From: Rhizobium sp. SSA_523
Lineage (GTDB): Bacteria > Pseudomonadota > Alphaproteobacteria > Rhizobiales > Rhizobiaceae
Assembly: GCF_030435705.1 (NCBI RefSeq)
Contig: NZ_CP129380.1
Span: forward strand, 62,001-126,000
Length of the DNA: 64,000 nt
Reading direction: 5' to 3'
The notes below the pieces were generated by a model. It did not search any database and was not told the DNA's origin. It was given only the letters and a program-made list of their open reading frames with translations. A program made the position numbers and the translations under genes. Below, piece after piece: positions 45,685 through 54,707 of the stretch (within the stretch, counting starts at the first letter, position 1; each line of letters starts with the position of its first letter).

Positions 45685-45722
45685 AACAATGATATCAAGG
45701 GGATTAAGTTGATATCATTGTT
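45685..45722. promoter_or_regulatory. inverted-repeat operator of the FitAB pair
   Basis: Two perfect 14-bp arms, AACAATGATATCAA (45685-45698) and TTGATATCATTGTT (45709-45722), separated by ten bases, end 23 bases before the antitoxin ATG. This fits autoregulation by the ribbon-helix-helix antitoxin. Confidence 0.8.
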
Positions 45723-45745
45723 GATGGCTAGATGAGGTCATGAGG

Positions 45746-45997
45746 ATGCCGGCAGTCACCATTCGGAATCTTTCTGCTGAAACCCACCGCGCGTTGCGTG
45801 TGAGAGCAGCTCATCACGGCCGAAGTACTGAGGCGGAAATTCGTGATATCCTCGAGGCCGCTGTTCGCCCGTCTGAGCGCGTAATGCTCGGGTCATTGCT
45901 CGTAGACATAGGTCGGGAGGCCGACCTGTCAGGCGACGATGTTGAAGTTCTACAAGAGCGAAACAAGGCGCCAGCTGAGCCAATGACTTTCGAATGA
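45746..45997 (+). CDS. fitA: FitA-like ribbon-helix-helix antitoxin
   Basis: An 83-residue protein. Residues 1-40 form a ribbon-helix-helix DNA-binding fold (M-P-A-V-T-I-R-N-L then H-R-A-L-R-V-R-A-A-H-H-G-R-S-T-E-A-E-I-R). The C-terminal part is acidic and would fill the groove of the toxin. I use the second ATG (45746), which has GAGG at the right distance. It overlaps the toxin gene by four bases. Confidence 0.88.
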   Translation: MPAVTIRNLSAETHRALRVRAAHHGRSTEAEIRDILEAAVRPSERVMLGSLLVDIGREADLSGDDVEVLQERNKAPAEPMTFE

Positions 45998-46425
45998 TCT
46001 TGATTGACACCAACGTGATATCCGAGCCATGGAAGCCGGCCCCTGCTGCAGAGGTTGTGGCTTGGTTGGATGCCCAGGCAATCGAAACACTCTTTATCTC
46101 TGCGATATCAGTTGCGGAGCTACGGTTTGGCATCGCATCAATGCCTGTCGGGCGACGTCAATACATCCTCCGCACCCGCCTTGAGGATGACGTGCTACCG
46201 CATTTTGTTGAGCGTATTCTGCCCTTCACCCTAAGCACCTCGCGCATCTACTCTGAATTGATGGCAGACGCGCGAGTATCCGGTAAAGCAATCGGTATGG
46301 CCGATGGATTGATTGCGGCCACAGCCGCAGAGAGGGGCCTAGTTGTGGCATCGAGAGACATAAGCCCGTTCAAGGCAGCTGGATTGAAAGTGATTAATCC
46401 GTGGAGTGGTCAGAACTTCGATTAA
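45994..46425 (+). CDS. fitB: FitB/VapC-like PIN-domain toxin
   Basis: A 143-residue PIN-domain ribonuclease. It starts M-I-L-I-D-T-N-V-I-S-E with catalytic Asp5, has S-V-A-E-L-R-F-G in the middle and M-A-D-G-L-I-A-A-T-A with further acidic residues near 107. Such toxins cut RNA when the labile antitoxin is lost. The ATGA overlap with the antitoxin is usual. The pair marks the right border of the denitrification island. Confidence 0.9.
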   Translation: MILIDTNVISEPWKPAPAAEVVAWLDAQAIETLFISAISVAELRFGIASMPVGRRQYILRTRLEDDVLPHFVERILPFTLSTSRIYSELMADARVSGKAIGMADGLIAATAAERGLVVASRDISPFKAAGLKVINPWSGQNFD

Positions 46426-46649
46426 CAGGCCGTCGGTTCGGAACCCATCAAGGCGAATAGGCCTAGCTATATGCGGCTCGTGCGTAACGACCGTTTCGCG
46501 CTTTCATTTTAGCCCTTTACAAGGCCTTGGCCGAATATCGAAAGCAGATCTTCTTCTTTGATCGGTGCTTCTGCCTAAGTGGGGTGGGAAGCGGAATTAA
46601 AGCTTCTAGAGTGGACCGCCGGAAAGTGGGCATTGATTCCCCACGAAGC

Positions 46650-47018
46650 CTACGCCTTGCCGTCGGCGGTGAGAGAAAATGCCCGTTGAGCGGCCATGAC
46701 TTCTTCTCGGTGCTCTTGCGTCCACTTCAAAATGGCGCGCAGATGCGGCTCGAGGGAACGGCCAAGGGTCGAGACTTCATAAACGACCGCGACAGGTGCG
46801 GTGCTGACAACGGTGCGTTTGATGAACCCGTTGGCCTCCAGCCTTCGCAGACACTGGGTCAGCGCCTTTTGAGTGATCCCTTCATTTGCTCGTCGTAAAG
46901 CATTGAAGCGCATGGCGCCACCACACAGGTGACCCAGAACCAGCAGCGACCACTTGGTTGTAATTTCTTCAAGCACGACTCGATTGAGTTCGAGATCTTC
47001 CTGTGTGAAGTTGGCCAT
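46650..47018 (-). CDS. HxlR-family transcriptional regulator
   Basis: A 122-residue winged-helix regulator with the HxlR pattern: I-T-T-K-W-S-L-L-V-L-G-H-L, M-R-F-N-A-L-R-R, I-T-Q-K-A-L-T-Q-C-L-R-R-L-E and G-F-I-K-R. Family members respond to reactive aldehydes, oxidants or diamide. The ATG at 47018 follows GGAG. It is divergent from an NmrA-like oxidoreductase, and a 17-bp palindrome lies between them, so it probably controls both. Confidence 0.88.
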   Translation of the reverse strand: MANFTQEDLELNRVVLEEITTKWSLLVLGHLCGGAMRFNALRRANEGITQKALTQCLRRLEANGFIKRTVVSTAPVAVVYEVSTLGRSLEPHLRAILKWTQEHREEVMAAQRAFSLTADGKA

Positions 47019-47031
47019 TGTAGGATACTCC

Positions 47032-47048
47032 AAGCTACCTGGTAGCTT
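47032..47048. promoter_or_regulatory. palindrome between hxlR and nmrA genes
   Basis: AAGCTACCTGGTAGCTT is a perfect 17-bp palindrome around one central base, 14 bases before the HxlR ATG. It is the likely HxlR operator. Confidence 0.72.
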
Positions 47049-47116
47049 TCAGGTGCGTAATTGCGTCCAAGTTTAATATGTATACCTATACGGCCTCCAG
47101 CAACAAGGAGGCTTCA

Positions 47117-48055
47117 ATGCCCACCCAAAATACATCTAACAACGATCGGATCGTTCTCGTTTTCGGCGCCACAGGGCAACAGGGCGGAGCCGTCGCCACG
47201 GCGCTGCGCGAACAAGGTTGGGCCGTGCGCGCCTTGGTGCGCAACCCTGACTCCGAGCGCGTCAAGGCCTTGGCAGGCAAGGGCATTGCCGTCGTTCAAG
47301 GCGACCTCTCCGATAGGGCCTCGATGCGAAACGCCATGACGGGTGTCTACGGCGTCTTCAGCGTCCAACCCAGCTCAGGGCAAGGCGCTGCCTACAACGT
47401 CACCGACGCGGATGAAATTCGTTATGGCAAGGCCATTGCCGACATTGCCGTAGAGAGCGGTGTACAACATCTTGTCTACACCTCAGTTAATGCTGTGGGC
47501 ACTGAGAAAACAGGCATGGGTCACTTCGACAGCAAGGCCGAGATCGAAGCCTATGTTCGCGACCTCGATCTGTTGGCTACCATCGTGCGTCCCGCCGCCT
47601 TCATGGAACTGCTGATGCTACCAGGCATGGGTCTCGAAAGGGGCGTCTTTACCTCATTCGTCCGCACCGAGCAGCGCGCGCAGATCATTGCAGTGCAGGA
47701 TATTGGCACGATCGTCGCAACGATCTTCGCCTCTCCCGACCGCTTTGTCGGGCGAACGATCGAGATCGCCGGAGACGAAATAACGGGTGCTGGCCTGCAG
47801 GACAGTCTGAGCAGGGCGGCAGCACGACCGATCACTTATCATCGGTTCCCGGACAGCCTGCTGGAGGAAAGCCCTTTCCTTGGCCGACTTGCTGCCCTGT
47901 TCGATGACGGCCGACTGGCGGGAAATGCCGATCTTGCTGCTTTAAGAGCCGAATTCGGCAAGCTGACAAGTTTCGATGACTGGCTGAATGGGCCTGGTCG
48001 ACCGCTTCTCCAGGCGGCATTGATCGCAGGCGATGCGCCGATATCCTTGCGCTAA
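47117..48055 (+). CDS. NmrA-like NAD(P)-binding protein
   Basis: A 312-residue atypical short-chain dehydrogenase. It has the N-terminal dinucleotide motif V-F-G-A-T-G-Q-Q-G-G and a G-H-F-D-S-K segment around residue 135, as in NmrA/quinone-oxidoreductase-like proteins. These bind NAD(P) and may sense redox state or reduce quinones. AAGGAGG gives a clear ribosome site before the ATG at 47117. A decayed relative lies at 52341-52951. Confidence 0.88.
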   Translation: MPTQNTSNNDRIVLVFGATGQQGGAVATALREQGWAVRALVRNPDSERVKALAGKGIAVVQGDLSDRASMRNAMTGVYGVFSVQPSSGQGAAYNVTDADEIRYGKAIADIAVESGVQHLVYTSVNAVGTEKTGMGHFDSKAEIEAYVRDLDLLATIVRPAAFMELLMLPGMGLERGVFTSFVRTEQRAQIIAVQDIGTIVATIFASPDRFVGRTIEIAGDEITGAGLQDSLSRAAARPITYHRFPDSLLEESPFLGRLAALFDDGRLAGNADLAALRAEFGKLTSFDDWLNGPGRPLLQAALIAGDAPISLR

Positions 48056-48063
48056 TGCAAGCT

Positions 48064-48091
48064 GGGGGCGCGCGATTTGCAAAGCGCCCCC
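48064..48091. terminator. hairpin after the NmrA-like gene
   Basis: Stem GGGGGCGC / GCGCCCCC (8 bp) with a 12-base loop, 9 bases after the stop codon. No T run follows. Confidence 0.5.
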
Positions 48092-48182
48092 ACAGGCGTC
48101 AGCTTTCGGCGACAGGGGCCGTCGTCCGAATGACCACAATGGGGTTGCAAGCGGAGGAGGTGGACTCTGCCTATCAGGGGAA

Positions 48183-48368
48183 TTAGCGGGCAGCTTGCTG
48201 CGCAGTAGTCCCCAGAACCGGACAAGTGACGAGATCGTTCGGATCCGTCATCAGGAGGCCATAGAGATCGTCGGTGGTGAGTTCGTCCCGTACTTTCCGA
48301 ACGCTCTTCCACTGCGGCACGTGAATGCAGGCGAAAAACAACAGCGATTTAAAAAATGCCCCAGGCAC
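48183..48368 (-). pseudogene. fragment of an SOS-response-associated peptidase (SRAP/YedK) gene
   Basis: A 61-residue frame contains W-K-S-V-R-K-V-R-D-E-L-T-T-D-D-L-Y and L-M-T-D-P-N-D-L-V, which matches from memory the W-x-S-V-R-K-V-x-x-x-x-T-T-x-D-L-F segment of alphaproteobacterial SRAP proteins. The active-site N-terminus (Met-Cys) and the C-terminal part are missing. Frames on either side break up. It looks like a remnant. The rest of 48092-48441 shows nothing I can name. Confidence 0.4.
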
Positions 48369-48441
48369 TGCCGTTTGGGGCTTCTACACCAAGGATGCGC
48401 CTTGCTGCAACCCTTGCCAGTTAATGCAAGGGCCCTCGGCT

Positions 48442-49416
48442 TCATATTCCGTCGGGCGGAACTTCATCAAAGAAGCTTCTGACCGAGTTGAAGACTTGCC
48501 AACGACCGCTTTCCATAAAGAGACAATGGGTCGCTTCTCCCACTTCGACCCATCGCTTGTAAGGCGCTGCTTTGAGTTTTGAGAACACTGCACGGGACAT
48601 ATCTAGTGGGCAGTCCTGATCCCATTCTCCATGAATAATCATGACCGGCACGGTGATATCGGAAGGATTGTAGAGCGGTTTTCCGGAGGCCCAGAACTCA
48701 CGGCTATCGGCCACCGTACCATTTGGTGCACGTAGTGTCTTATAGCCTGTCCTGTCTCCCTGGGGTTCTGTCTGGAACGTTGCGTCCGCCCAGGCATCAA
48801 ACCAGTCTGTTGGAAGAATTTTCTCGCGTTTGTGTTCAGGAACCCCGTTAAGCCACCGACCTTTCGTCGAGGACCGTGTAACCAAGCGATACGCGCCGAG
48901 AGTACCCCCGTCGTCAGCCAGGCTTGGTGTCATACGGAGCCATTGTGGTGCTACAAGAACCAGCTTGTTCACCGTCTGAACGTTCGCAATGGTATAGCGC
49001 GCCATCAGCGATGTTCCCCATGACCATCCTATCAGATTAAGAGCGCTAATGGCTCGCTTACGGCATATGAAGTCTATCGCCGACTTGACGTCGCCGACCG
49101 CGACTTCCGTGCGAACTATGGGTAAGTTGTTCTGAGCGGGCTCGTCCATCTCGGCAGGACGGTCGGAGCGGCCATAACCGCGAACATCAACGAGGTAAGT
49201 ATCATATCCAGTCCTAGCGAGGTGATCCATCCAAGATGTGCCGCCAAGAGCAAGGTCAAAAGTCGTTGACGCCGGGTAAGCCGCGCCAGCAACAAATAAA
49301 ATTGCTTTCTCGGCGCGGAACGTGTCGTGGTCTTTCAACCGCTTATTGCGCACGAACAGGTTAAGGTTCTCCGAGTCACTCGGGATAAAGAACTCTTCCG
49401 TTACGACCGGGTTCAT
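48442..49416 (-). CDS. alpha/beta-fold hydrolase
   Basis: A 324-residue cytoplasmic hydrolase. The nucleophile elbow is I-G-W-S-W-G-T-S (Ser in G-x-S-x-G form as G-W-S-W-G). H-G-E-W-D-Q-D-C-P in the C-terminal part supplies the acid, and the catalytic histidine is probably in E-A-T-H-C-L-F. The substrate is unknown. I start at ATG 49416 (M-N-P-V-V-T-E-E-F), one base after the metallo-beta-lactamase gene, so the two form an operon. Confidence 0.87.
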   Translation of the reverse strand: MNPVVTEEFFIPSDSENLNLFVRNKRLKDHDTFRAEKAILFVAGAAYPASTTFDLALGGTSWMDHLARTGYDTYLVDVRGYGRSDRPAEMDEPAQNNLPIVRTEVAVGDVKSAIDFICRKRAISALNLIGWSWGTSLMARYTIANVQTVNKLVLVAPQWLRMTPSLADDGGTLGAYRLVTRSSTKGRWLNGVPEHKREKILPTDWFDAWADATFQTEPQGDRTGYKTLRAPNGTVADSREFWASGKPLYNPSDITVPVMIIHGEWDQDCPLDMSRAVFSKLKAAPYKRWVEVGEATHCLFMESGRWQVFNSVRSFFDEVPPDGI

Positions 49417-49417
49417 A

Positions 49418-50296
49418 TCAATTTCCCTTTCCTGTAACGAAACGCCAGGCGAAATCCCTGCCCTTCGCGCAGACTTTTCCAGCAGAACTGCTTGCAAAAT
49501 GCGCTGTGAAGACCGTCGCATCCTGCTCGGCAGCATATTCCAGCAGCCAGCGCCGAGATGCCCTTGCATGGTCTTGGTTCTCGCAGAACGCACTGTTCCA
49601 GTCCGGCCTCAAAACTTGCAGTGGTTGATGCATGATATCGCCGCCAAAGACACCTTTGTGGCCACCGTAGTCGAGAGTAATAGCGACGTGCCCAGGGCTG
49701 TGACCGGGTGTTGGGCGGAAAATCAATCCCTCCCCAACCGATGCTTCACCATCGACGATGAGGGCTTGACCGGCTGCGATGACTGGAAGGACGCTGTCTT
49801 CGAAAACATTCGCGTGGAAACCTTCACGCCCCGCAGGACCTTGCCAATGATCGTGCTCGTTCTTTGAAAAGACGTACTTCGCATTTGGAAAGGTTGGTAT
49901 CCACCGTCCGTCCACCAATTGCGTATTCCAACCGCAGTGATCTGCGTGCAAATGCGTACACATGACGTAATCGACTTCTTCGGGGTGAACGCCTGCCTCA
50001 TCCAGCCTTGTCAGAAAGGGCAGATTCAACTGATGAAAGCGTGGCAAGCTTGGTCGCTCTTTGTGGTTGCCGGCACAACTGTCGATCAAGATCGTATGAT
50101 GCCTCGTCCTCAGCACCCATGTATGAACGCTGGCGATAAACTTCCCCTGCACTTCATCGAAGCATTCCGGCACCATCAGATCGCGATTTTGCGCAAGCAC
50201 CGCAGGATCCCAATGGGGAAAGAGAAACTCAGGGGCAAATCCGGGTCCTTCTGTAACTTTTTCAATGCTCACATCGCCAAAGCGGAACCTGCACAT
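49418..50296 (-). CDS. metallo-beta-lactamase-fold hydrolase
   Basis: A 292-residue enzyme with the metal-binding motif T-H-L-H-A-D-H-C-G near residue 113-121, a later T-P-G-H-S-P-G-H and G-G-D-I-M-H. The family cleaves lactones, esters or thioesters; the lactonase/quorum-quenching branch has a similar layout, but no substrate can be assigned. It heads the pair with the alpha/beta hydrolase. A truncated LysR regulator starts 132 bases away on the other strand. Confidence 0.88.
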   Translation of the reverse strand: MCRFRFGDVSIEKVTEGPGFAPEFLFPHWDPAVLAQNRDLMVPECFDEVQGKFIASVHTWVLRTRHHTILIDSCAGNHKERPSLPRFHQLNLPFLTRLDEAGVHPEEVDYVMCTHLHADHCGWNTQLVDGRWIPTFPNAKYVFSKNEHDHWQGPAGREGFHANVFEDSVLPVIAAGQALIVDGEASVGEGLIFRPTPGHSPGHVAITLDYGGHKGVFGGDIMHQPLQVLRPDWNSAFCENQDHARASRRWLLEYAAEQDATVFTAHFASSSAGKVCAKGRDFAWRFVTGKGN

Positions 50297-50427
50297 GGTG
50301 CATTCCTCCCTAATTCATCAAAGATGATCTGCGCCTCAATTAAAGCGCTTGTCTTCGCTCGTGTTGATCACTACCCATGACCGTGACATAATCAAAATCG
50401 ATAGTTGATATAGATGGTATAATCTCC

Positions 50428-50574
50428 ATGGATATATCCGGGCATAATTTGAACTTGCTGGTGTCGCTCAGCATTCTCCTTGATGAGAAAAATGTGACGC
50501 GTGCGTCCCGCCGCCTTGGCATCAGTCAGCCTGCATTATCTGCCCAACTAGCCAGACTGCGGCACTGTGGCTGA
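50428..50574 (+). pseudogene. truncated LysR-family regulator
   Basis: An ATG opens a 48-residue frame that is a clear LysR helix-turn-helix start (N-L-L-V-S-L-S-I-L-L-D-E-K-N-V-T-R-A-S, then S-Q-P-A-L-S-A-Q-L-A-R-L-R) and stops at TGA 50572-50574 where the F-x-D-P-L-L segment should come. No continuation was found in other frames. It was probably the regulator of the divergent hydrolase pair. Confidence 0.75.
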
Positions 50575-51011
50575 CGACAGCAATAGGCGACGCGCCGGGC
50601 AACATCGCTCCAAAATAGGCCGGAGATGAAAGTTCTAGACGTTTTGATCGCAGAAAATCGAATAGTAGAGATGGTCCTTTCAGGCAAAAGCTCCTGCCGT
50701 TGATCGATCTTAATTTACCTGTCATTGGCGTACTTCCTGCTCTATACGCGGCGGGACGTCTATCTCACAGCGATACGGCAGACGTCGCCGAACCCTTGCC
50801 ACCGCTGTGAACAAGGTGTTCTCGTCGGGTTCGATGTGTGGCGGATGTGGTGTAACACGCAAGCACTTGGCCCCTCTCACACGGCCGGGAAATTGATCTT
50901 CTGCGCGTAGATTCCGGCATCGGGCATCATTTGATTGGCGACGGACCTCGCCAGTTTGTTACGCATCGCCGGCAGTGCGTAGGAGTGCCACGCCGGCGAT
51001 AATCGTAGTCG
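50575..51011. other. intergenic stretch without a recognisable gene
   Basis: Short frames exist on both strands, but none resembles a known family and none continues the LysR stub. It may contain the decayed remainder of that gene or of its neighbour. Confidence 0.5.
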
Positions 51012-52007
51012 TCACTTCGAACGCAACCCTAAAGAGATGGCGTAGGCGGTTTTGCGCGCTTCGAATATCTCGTCCGCCGGTGGCTCAATGCCGTCGGCGA
51101 TAAGGCCGGGGTCAAAGATCGTGTCGTCGCAGGTTTCGTTCGGTTCTAACCCCGTGATTGCGACCGTGCCGAGCGTGATTGTGAGTCTTTTGTCCTCGTT
51201 CTTCCACCGCAAAGTCACATCATGGCTTAGATCGTCGCCCGGCTCTGCGAGCAGAGCCACAACGTCGAACCGTACCGGATCCTTCTTTAGGCGCTGCGTC
51301 AGTTCTTCGAACAGAAAGCCCGGTGCCTTGCTTTTTGCCTCCTCGTCAGTCAGGCCGATCTCGCCAGCATGTGGAACGAGCTTAAACTTGAAAGGCACCT
51401 TGTGGCCGGTGGCGTTGATCCCAGTGAAAGAATGAACACCCCAGTAGACAACGCCTGCATAGCTGCCGGGCAGCGGCTTTCCTTTTACGTATTCGGCTTG
51501 GCGGGTCGTCTCCGGATTGGCCTTGGTGAACTCGATGATTGCCTCCTGATTCGGTTTTCCATCAGTGCCGGGAGCACGGACTCGCAGGAAGGCCAGCATC
51601 TGGTCCAGCGTTTTTGCAAAATGCACCGGCGCGTTTTCCAGAAGAAGATGTGTTTCGCTGCTGCCTGAGAGGAGCTTGACCGAAAACCCACGCAGGTTGA
51701 CTTTCGATGTATCGGCAACTTTCGGATTGCCCCCGCTGATCGAGAACCGGCCGACGATCGGCCAGGGACGGATGAAACTTTCCGAGTTCGTGACCTTCGT
51801 CGCGTCTGGCGAAGGAGTATAGGATCCATGCACACATTGGCCCTTCGCAAATGCTGCACGAACGCCAGGAGGATTGCCTGCCACCGCCTTGAGGGCCTGG
51901 ACAATGCTCTGAGAATCCGCAGCGCCAGCTTCCCGCAGTCCAACGCCAGCCATACAGGCGAAGCTACAGAGTGAAAGAATTAGAGTTTGACTAAGAGAAG
52001 CTATCAT
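51012..52007 (-). CDS. exported catalase-related peroxidase (SrpA-like)
   Basis: A 331-residue protein with a signal peptide (hydrophobic about 5-20, cleavage near E-A-G-A-A). The body follows a shortened catalase fold: F-A-K-G-Q-C-V-H-G-S-Y-T-P-S near residue 55-68, G-R-F-S-I-S-G-G-N-P-K-V-A-D, and L-R-G-F-S-V-K-L. True catalases are longer; these small haem proteins act as periplasmic organic-peroxide or H2O2 peroxidases. AGGAGA precedes the ATG at 52007. The final R-x-x-Y haem-ligand region is near A-R-K-T-A-Y. Confidence 0.82.
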   Translation of the reverse strand: MIASLSQTLILSLCSFACMAGVGLREAGAADSQSIVQALKAVAGNPPGVRAAFAKGQCVHGSYTPSPDATKVTNSESFIRPWPIVGRFSISGGNPKVADTSKVNLRGFSVKLLSGSSETHLLLENAPVHFAKTLDQMLAFLRVRAPGTDGKPNQEAIIEFTKANPETTRQAEYVKGKPLPGSYAGVVYWGVHSFTGINATGHKVPFKFKLVPHAGEIGLTDEEAKSKAPGFLFEELTQRLKKDPVRFDVVALLAEPGDDLSHDVTLRWKNEDKRLTITLGTVAITGLEPNETCDDTIFDPGLIADGIEPPADEIFEARKTAYAISLGLRSK

Positions 52008-52340
52008 CAGAATTCTCCTTTGATCGAAGCCGCGCCGGAGCGCGTACGGAGACAGAGCTAGCGGCATATGGGGAAATGCTCACGGGCCGGATTTGTGTGG
52101 ATGTGCAGGCCGGTTCGGAGTAGATGCATGGAGGCGGCCGTTTCCGAGGCTGCCGTTCGTGCTGAGTCTTGCCGCGACTGCAGCACCGGACGTGGTACCG
52201 GGCTTTCACGTTCTTGCGGTGCCCATTTTCTTGAGAAAAACTAATCATCGAGGCGCTGATTTCAGAAGGATATTTCTGAGCTGTCCAACTATCTGCGTGT
52301 CCGGACGTTCATCCCCCGCAATATCCAGCGTATGGCCAAT
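52008..52340. other. intergenic region upstream of the catalase-like gene
   Basis: It must hold the promoter of the catalase-like gene. I see no convincing operator, hairpin or small gene in it. Confidence 0.5.
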
Positions 52341-52951
52341 TTACGTGGATGGCGTCTGAAGAATTTGGCTAACGATCTTTCCAATATCATCTACCACAAT
52401 GAACTGCATTGCTTGGTTCGGGTGCATGAAGAAGTTGAGCTTGCCCAACTCCAGACCCATACCGGGTAATACCAGGATCTCCATAAACGTGCTGGGACGG
52501 ATGATTGTGTATCCGATTTCAAGCTCTCGGATATGCGCCTCAATGGCGCTTTTGCTATCAAAATGTCCGATGCCTGTCCTGCCCTTGTCCACAGCAATGG
52601 CAGAGGAATAAGTGAAATGGCGCACATCTGTTGCTTTGGCAATGTCAGCCACCGTGTTGCCCTAAAGGACCTCCTGCTCATCCGTGACGCGGTAAGTTTC
52701 GCCTTGACCTAAACTAGGCAGAATGCTGAAAACAGCATTAACACCTGTCATGGCGCGTTCGATAGAATTTGCATCGGCCATATCACCGATACAAATTTAA
52801 ACACGCTGTTCAGCGAGTGCCTGTGCCCTGGAAGATAAGACATCTCGTGCCAGTCCCCAACATTTCAGCCTGACTTCAGAAGCCATCGGGCCACAGCCTC
52901 GCCTTGTTGCCTTGTGGCCCCCAGCACTAGTACTGATCTTGGCGCCGTCAT
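52341..52951 (-). pseudogene. decayed NmrA-like gene
   Basis: Reading leftward from an ATG at 52951 gives V-L-V-L-G-A-T-R-Q-Q-G-E-A-V-A-R-W-L-L-K-S-G, then a stop. After a short damaged stretch the homology continues (I-G-D-M-A-D-A-N-S-I-E-R-A-M-T-G-V), meets another stop just before G-N-T-V-A-D-I-A, and goes on to L-Q-T-P-S-T with the last third missing. It parallels the intact protein at 47117-48055 throughout. At least three stops are present, so it cannot be functional. Confidence 0.85.
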
Positions 52952-53077
52952 CTTCAAGTTCCTCGTTTTGAATTACGATCTCACTTGTCGTGGCAGGTGT
53001 GAGATATGATCAATCTGCCCTTATTGATTTGGCCAATCCAGCGGGTTCGCTTGGATCAGCAAAAGGTCCGTGACATG

Positions 53078-53106
53078 CCGAGGCGGATAGGCGTGTTCCG
53101 CCTCGG
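53078..53106. terminator. terminator hairpin after catalase
   Basis: Stem CCGAGGCGGA / TCCGCCTCGG (10 bp) with a nine-base loop, about 20 bases beyond the catalase stop. Confidence 0.65.
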
Positions 53107-53124
53107 TGCCTTTAATTAAAGTGG

Positions 53125-54600
53125 TTATTCCGCTGCCGGCTCAAATGCGGAATGTGCCGCCTGATCCGCCGAGAGGCTTGCAATTGCATTTGCAACACCT
53201 GCGCCATAATGGGGATCAGCCATGGTACAATGAACGATGTGCCGTTCGATAATCGCCTGGTCGGCACCCTTGATTGCTCTTGCCGTGTTTTCAAACAAGA
53301 TGGCCTTTTGTCTTGGTGACATCAGTCTGAAAAGATTGCCCGGCTGACTGAAATAGTCGTCATCCTCTCGATGGTTCCAACGTGCGGCGGCACCTGTATT
53401 TCTCAAAGGCGGCTCCGAGAAATCGGGCTGTTCCTGCAGTGCTCCAAAGCTATTTGGAGAATAATGCGTGCTGCGACCACCATTGCCATCTACCCGCATG
53501 GTGCCATCGCGATGATAGGAATGGACAGGGCATCGTGGGGCATTCACGGGGATCTGCGCATGATTGACACCCAGCCGATAACGTTGCGTATCGCCGTAAG
53601 AGAACAGCCTCCCCTGAAGCATCTTATCGGGTGAAAATCCGATGCCCGGAACTATGTTTGCCGGGGAAAAAGCTGCTTGCTCTACATCTTGGAAGAAGTT
53701 CTCCGGGTTTCGATTAAGCTCGAAATATCCCACCTCAATGAGCGGAAATTCCTTTTTGGGCCAGATCTTCGTGAGATCGAACGGATTGAAGTGGCATGCA
53801 TCTGCCTCCTCTTCACTCATAATTTGGACGAACATAGTCCAGCGCGGATACTTTCCACTCTCGATGCTTTCGAACAGATCTCTTTGATGATTTTCGCGAT
53901 CTTCGCCGATGATGGCCGATGCCTCCTCGTTAGAGAGGTTTTCGATACCCTGCTGCGTACGAAGATGGAATTTGACCCAGTGCCGCTCATTCTGGGCATT
54001 GATAAAGCTGAAGGTGTGGCTGCCGAACCCATGCATATGCCGCCACGATTTCGGGATGCCCCGCTCGCTCATTACTATGGTAACCTGATGCAGAGCTTCC
54101 GGTAACAACGTCCAGTAGTCCCAATTGTTGTTGACACTGCGCATGCCGGTGCGTGGATCGCGTTTCACTGCATGATTGAGATCAGGAAACTTCAGCGGGT
54201 CTCTGATGAAGAAAACAGGCGTATTGTTTCCAACAAGGTCCCAATTTCCTTCCTCGGTATAAAACTTCATGGCGAATCCGCGGATATCGCGCTCTGCATC
54301 CGCTGCACCCCTTTCACCGGCAACGGAGGAGAATCTCACAAACATCTCCGTCTGCTTGCCGATCTCCGAGAAAATTTTTGCGCGCGTATAGCGGGTGATG
54401 TCGTGTGTAACGGTGAATGCGCCAAACGCACCTGCGCCTTTTGCATGCATTCGCCTTTCGGGAATAACTTCTCGGTCGAAGTGGGCCAGTTTTTCAAGAA
54501 ACCATACGTCTTGAAGCAGTGCCGGACCGCGCGGGCCAGCCGTCAACGTATTGTTGTCATCAGCAACCGGCGCACCAAATGCTGTTGTTAATTTCGCCAT
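53125..54600 (-). CDS. katA: catalase, small-subunit haem type
   Basis: A 491-residue monofunctional catalase of the small-subunit group. Active-site histidine lies in [12 protein letters not shown], the asparagine region in [12 protein letters not shown], and the haem tyrosine in [12 protein letters not shown]. It destroys H2O2 in the cytoplasm. The ATG at 54600 gives the standard N-terminus. oxyR lies directly upstream on the same strand, so OxyR control is likely. Confidence 0.95.
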   Translation of the reverse strand: MAKLTTAFGAPVADDNNTLTAGPRGPALLQDVWFLEKLAHFDREVIPERRMHAKGAGAFGAFTVTHDITRYTRAKIFSEIGKQTEMFVRFSSVAGERGAADAERDIRGFAMKFYTEEGNWDLVGNNTPVFFIRDPLKFPDLNHAVKRDPRTGMRSVNNNWDYWTLLPEALHQVTIVMSERGIPKSWRHMHGFGSHTFSFINAQNERHWVKFHLRTQQGIENLSNEEASAIIGEDRENHQRDLFESIESGKYPRWTMFVQIMSEEEADACHFNPFDLTKIWPKKEFPLIEVGYFELNRNPENFFQDVEQAAFSPANIVPGIGFSPDKMLQGRLFSYGDTQRYRLGVNHAQIPVNAPRCPVHSYHRDGTMRVDGNGGRSTHYSPNSFGALQEQPDFSEPPLRNTGAAARWNHREDDDYFSQPGNLFRLMSPRQKAILFENTARAIKGADQAIIERHIVHCTMADPHYGAGVANAIASLSADQAAHSAFEPAAE

Positions 54601-54660
54601 AATCCGTCTCCCTTTCAACCCGCCTCTGCAGGTTTATGGGAAGCCTAGTGTGAGTAAGAT

Positions 54661-54686
54661 GATAGGTGAAAGATAAATGCCCTATC
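54661..54686. promoter_or_regulatory. candidate OxyR site in front of katA
   Basis: Inverted repeat GATAGG / CCTATC with a 14-base spacer, 61 bases before the katA ATG. The ATAG/CTAT half sites resemble OxyR targets, but the spacing is not the exact consensus. Confidence 0.45.
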
Positions 54687-54707
54687 AGTCTTATTAGGTT
54701 TTTCTTA

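Noticed and set aside
50522..50725. 67-residue leftward frame across the LysR stub
   Set aside because: Overlaps the clear LysR helix-turn-helix on the other strand and shows no family features.
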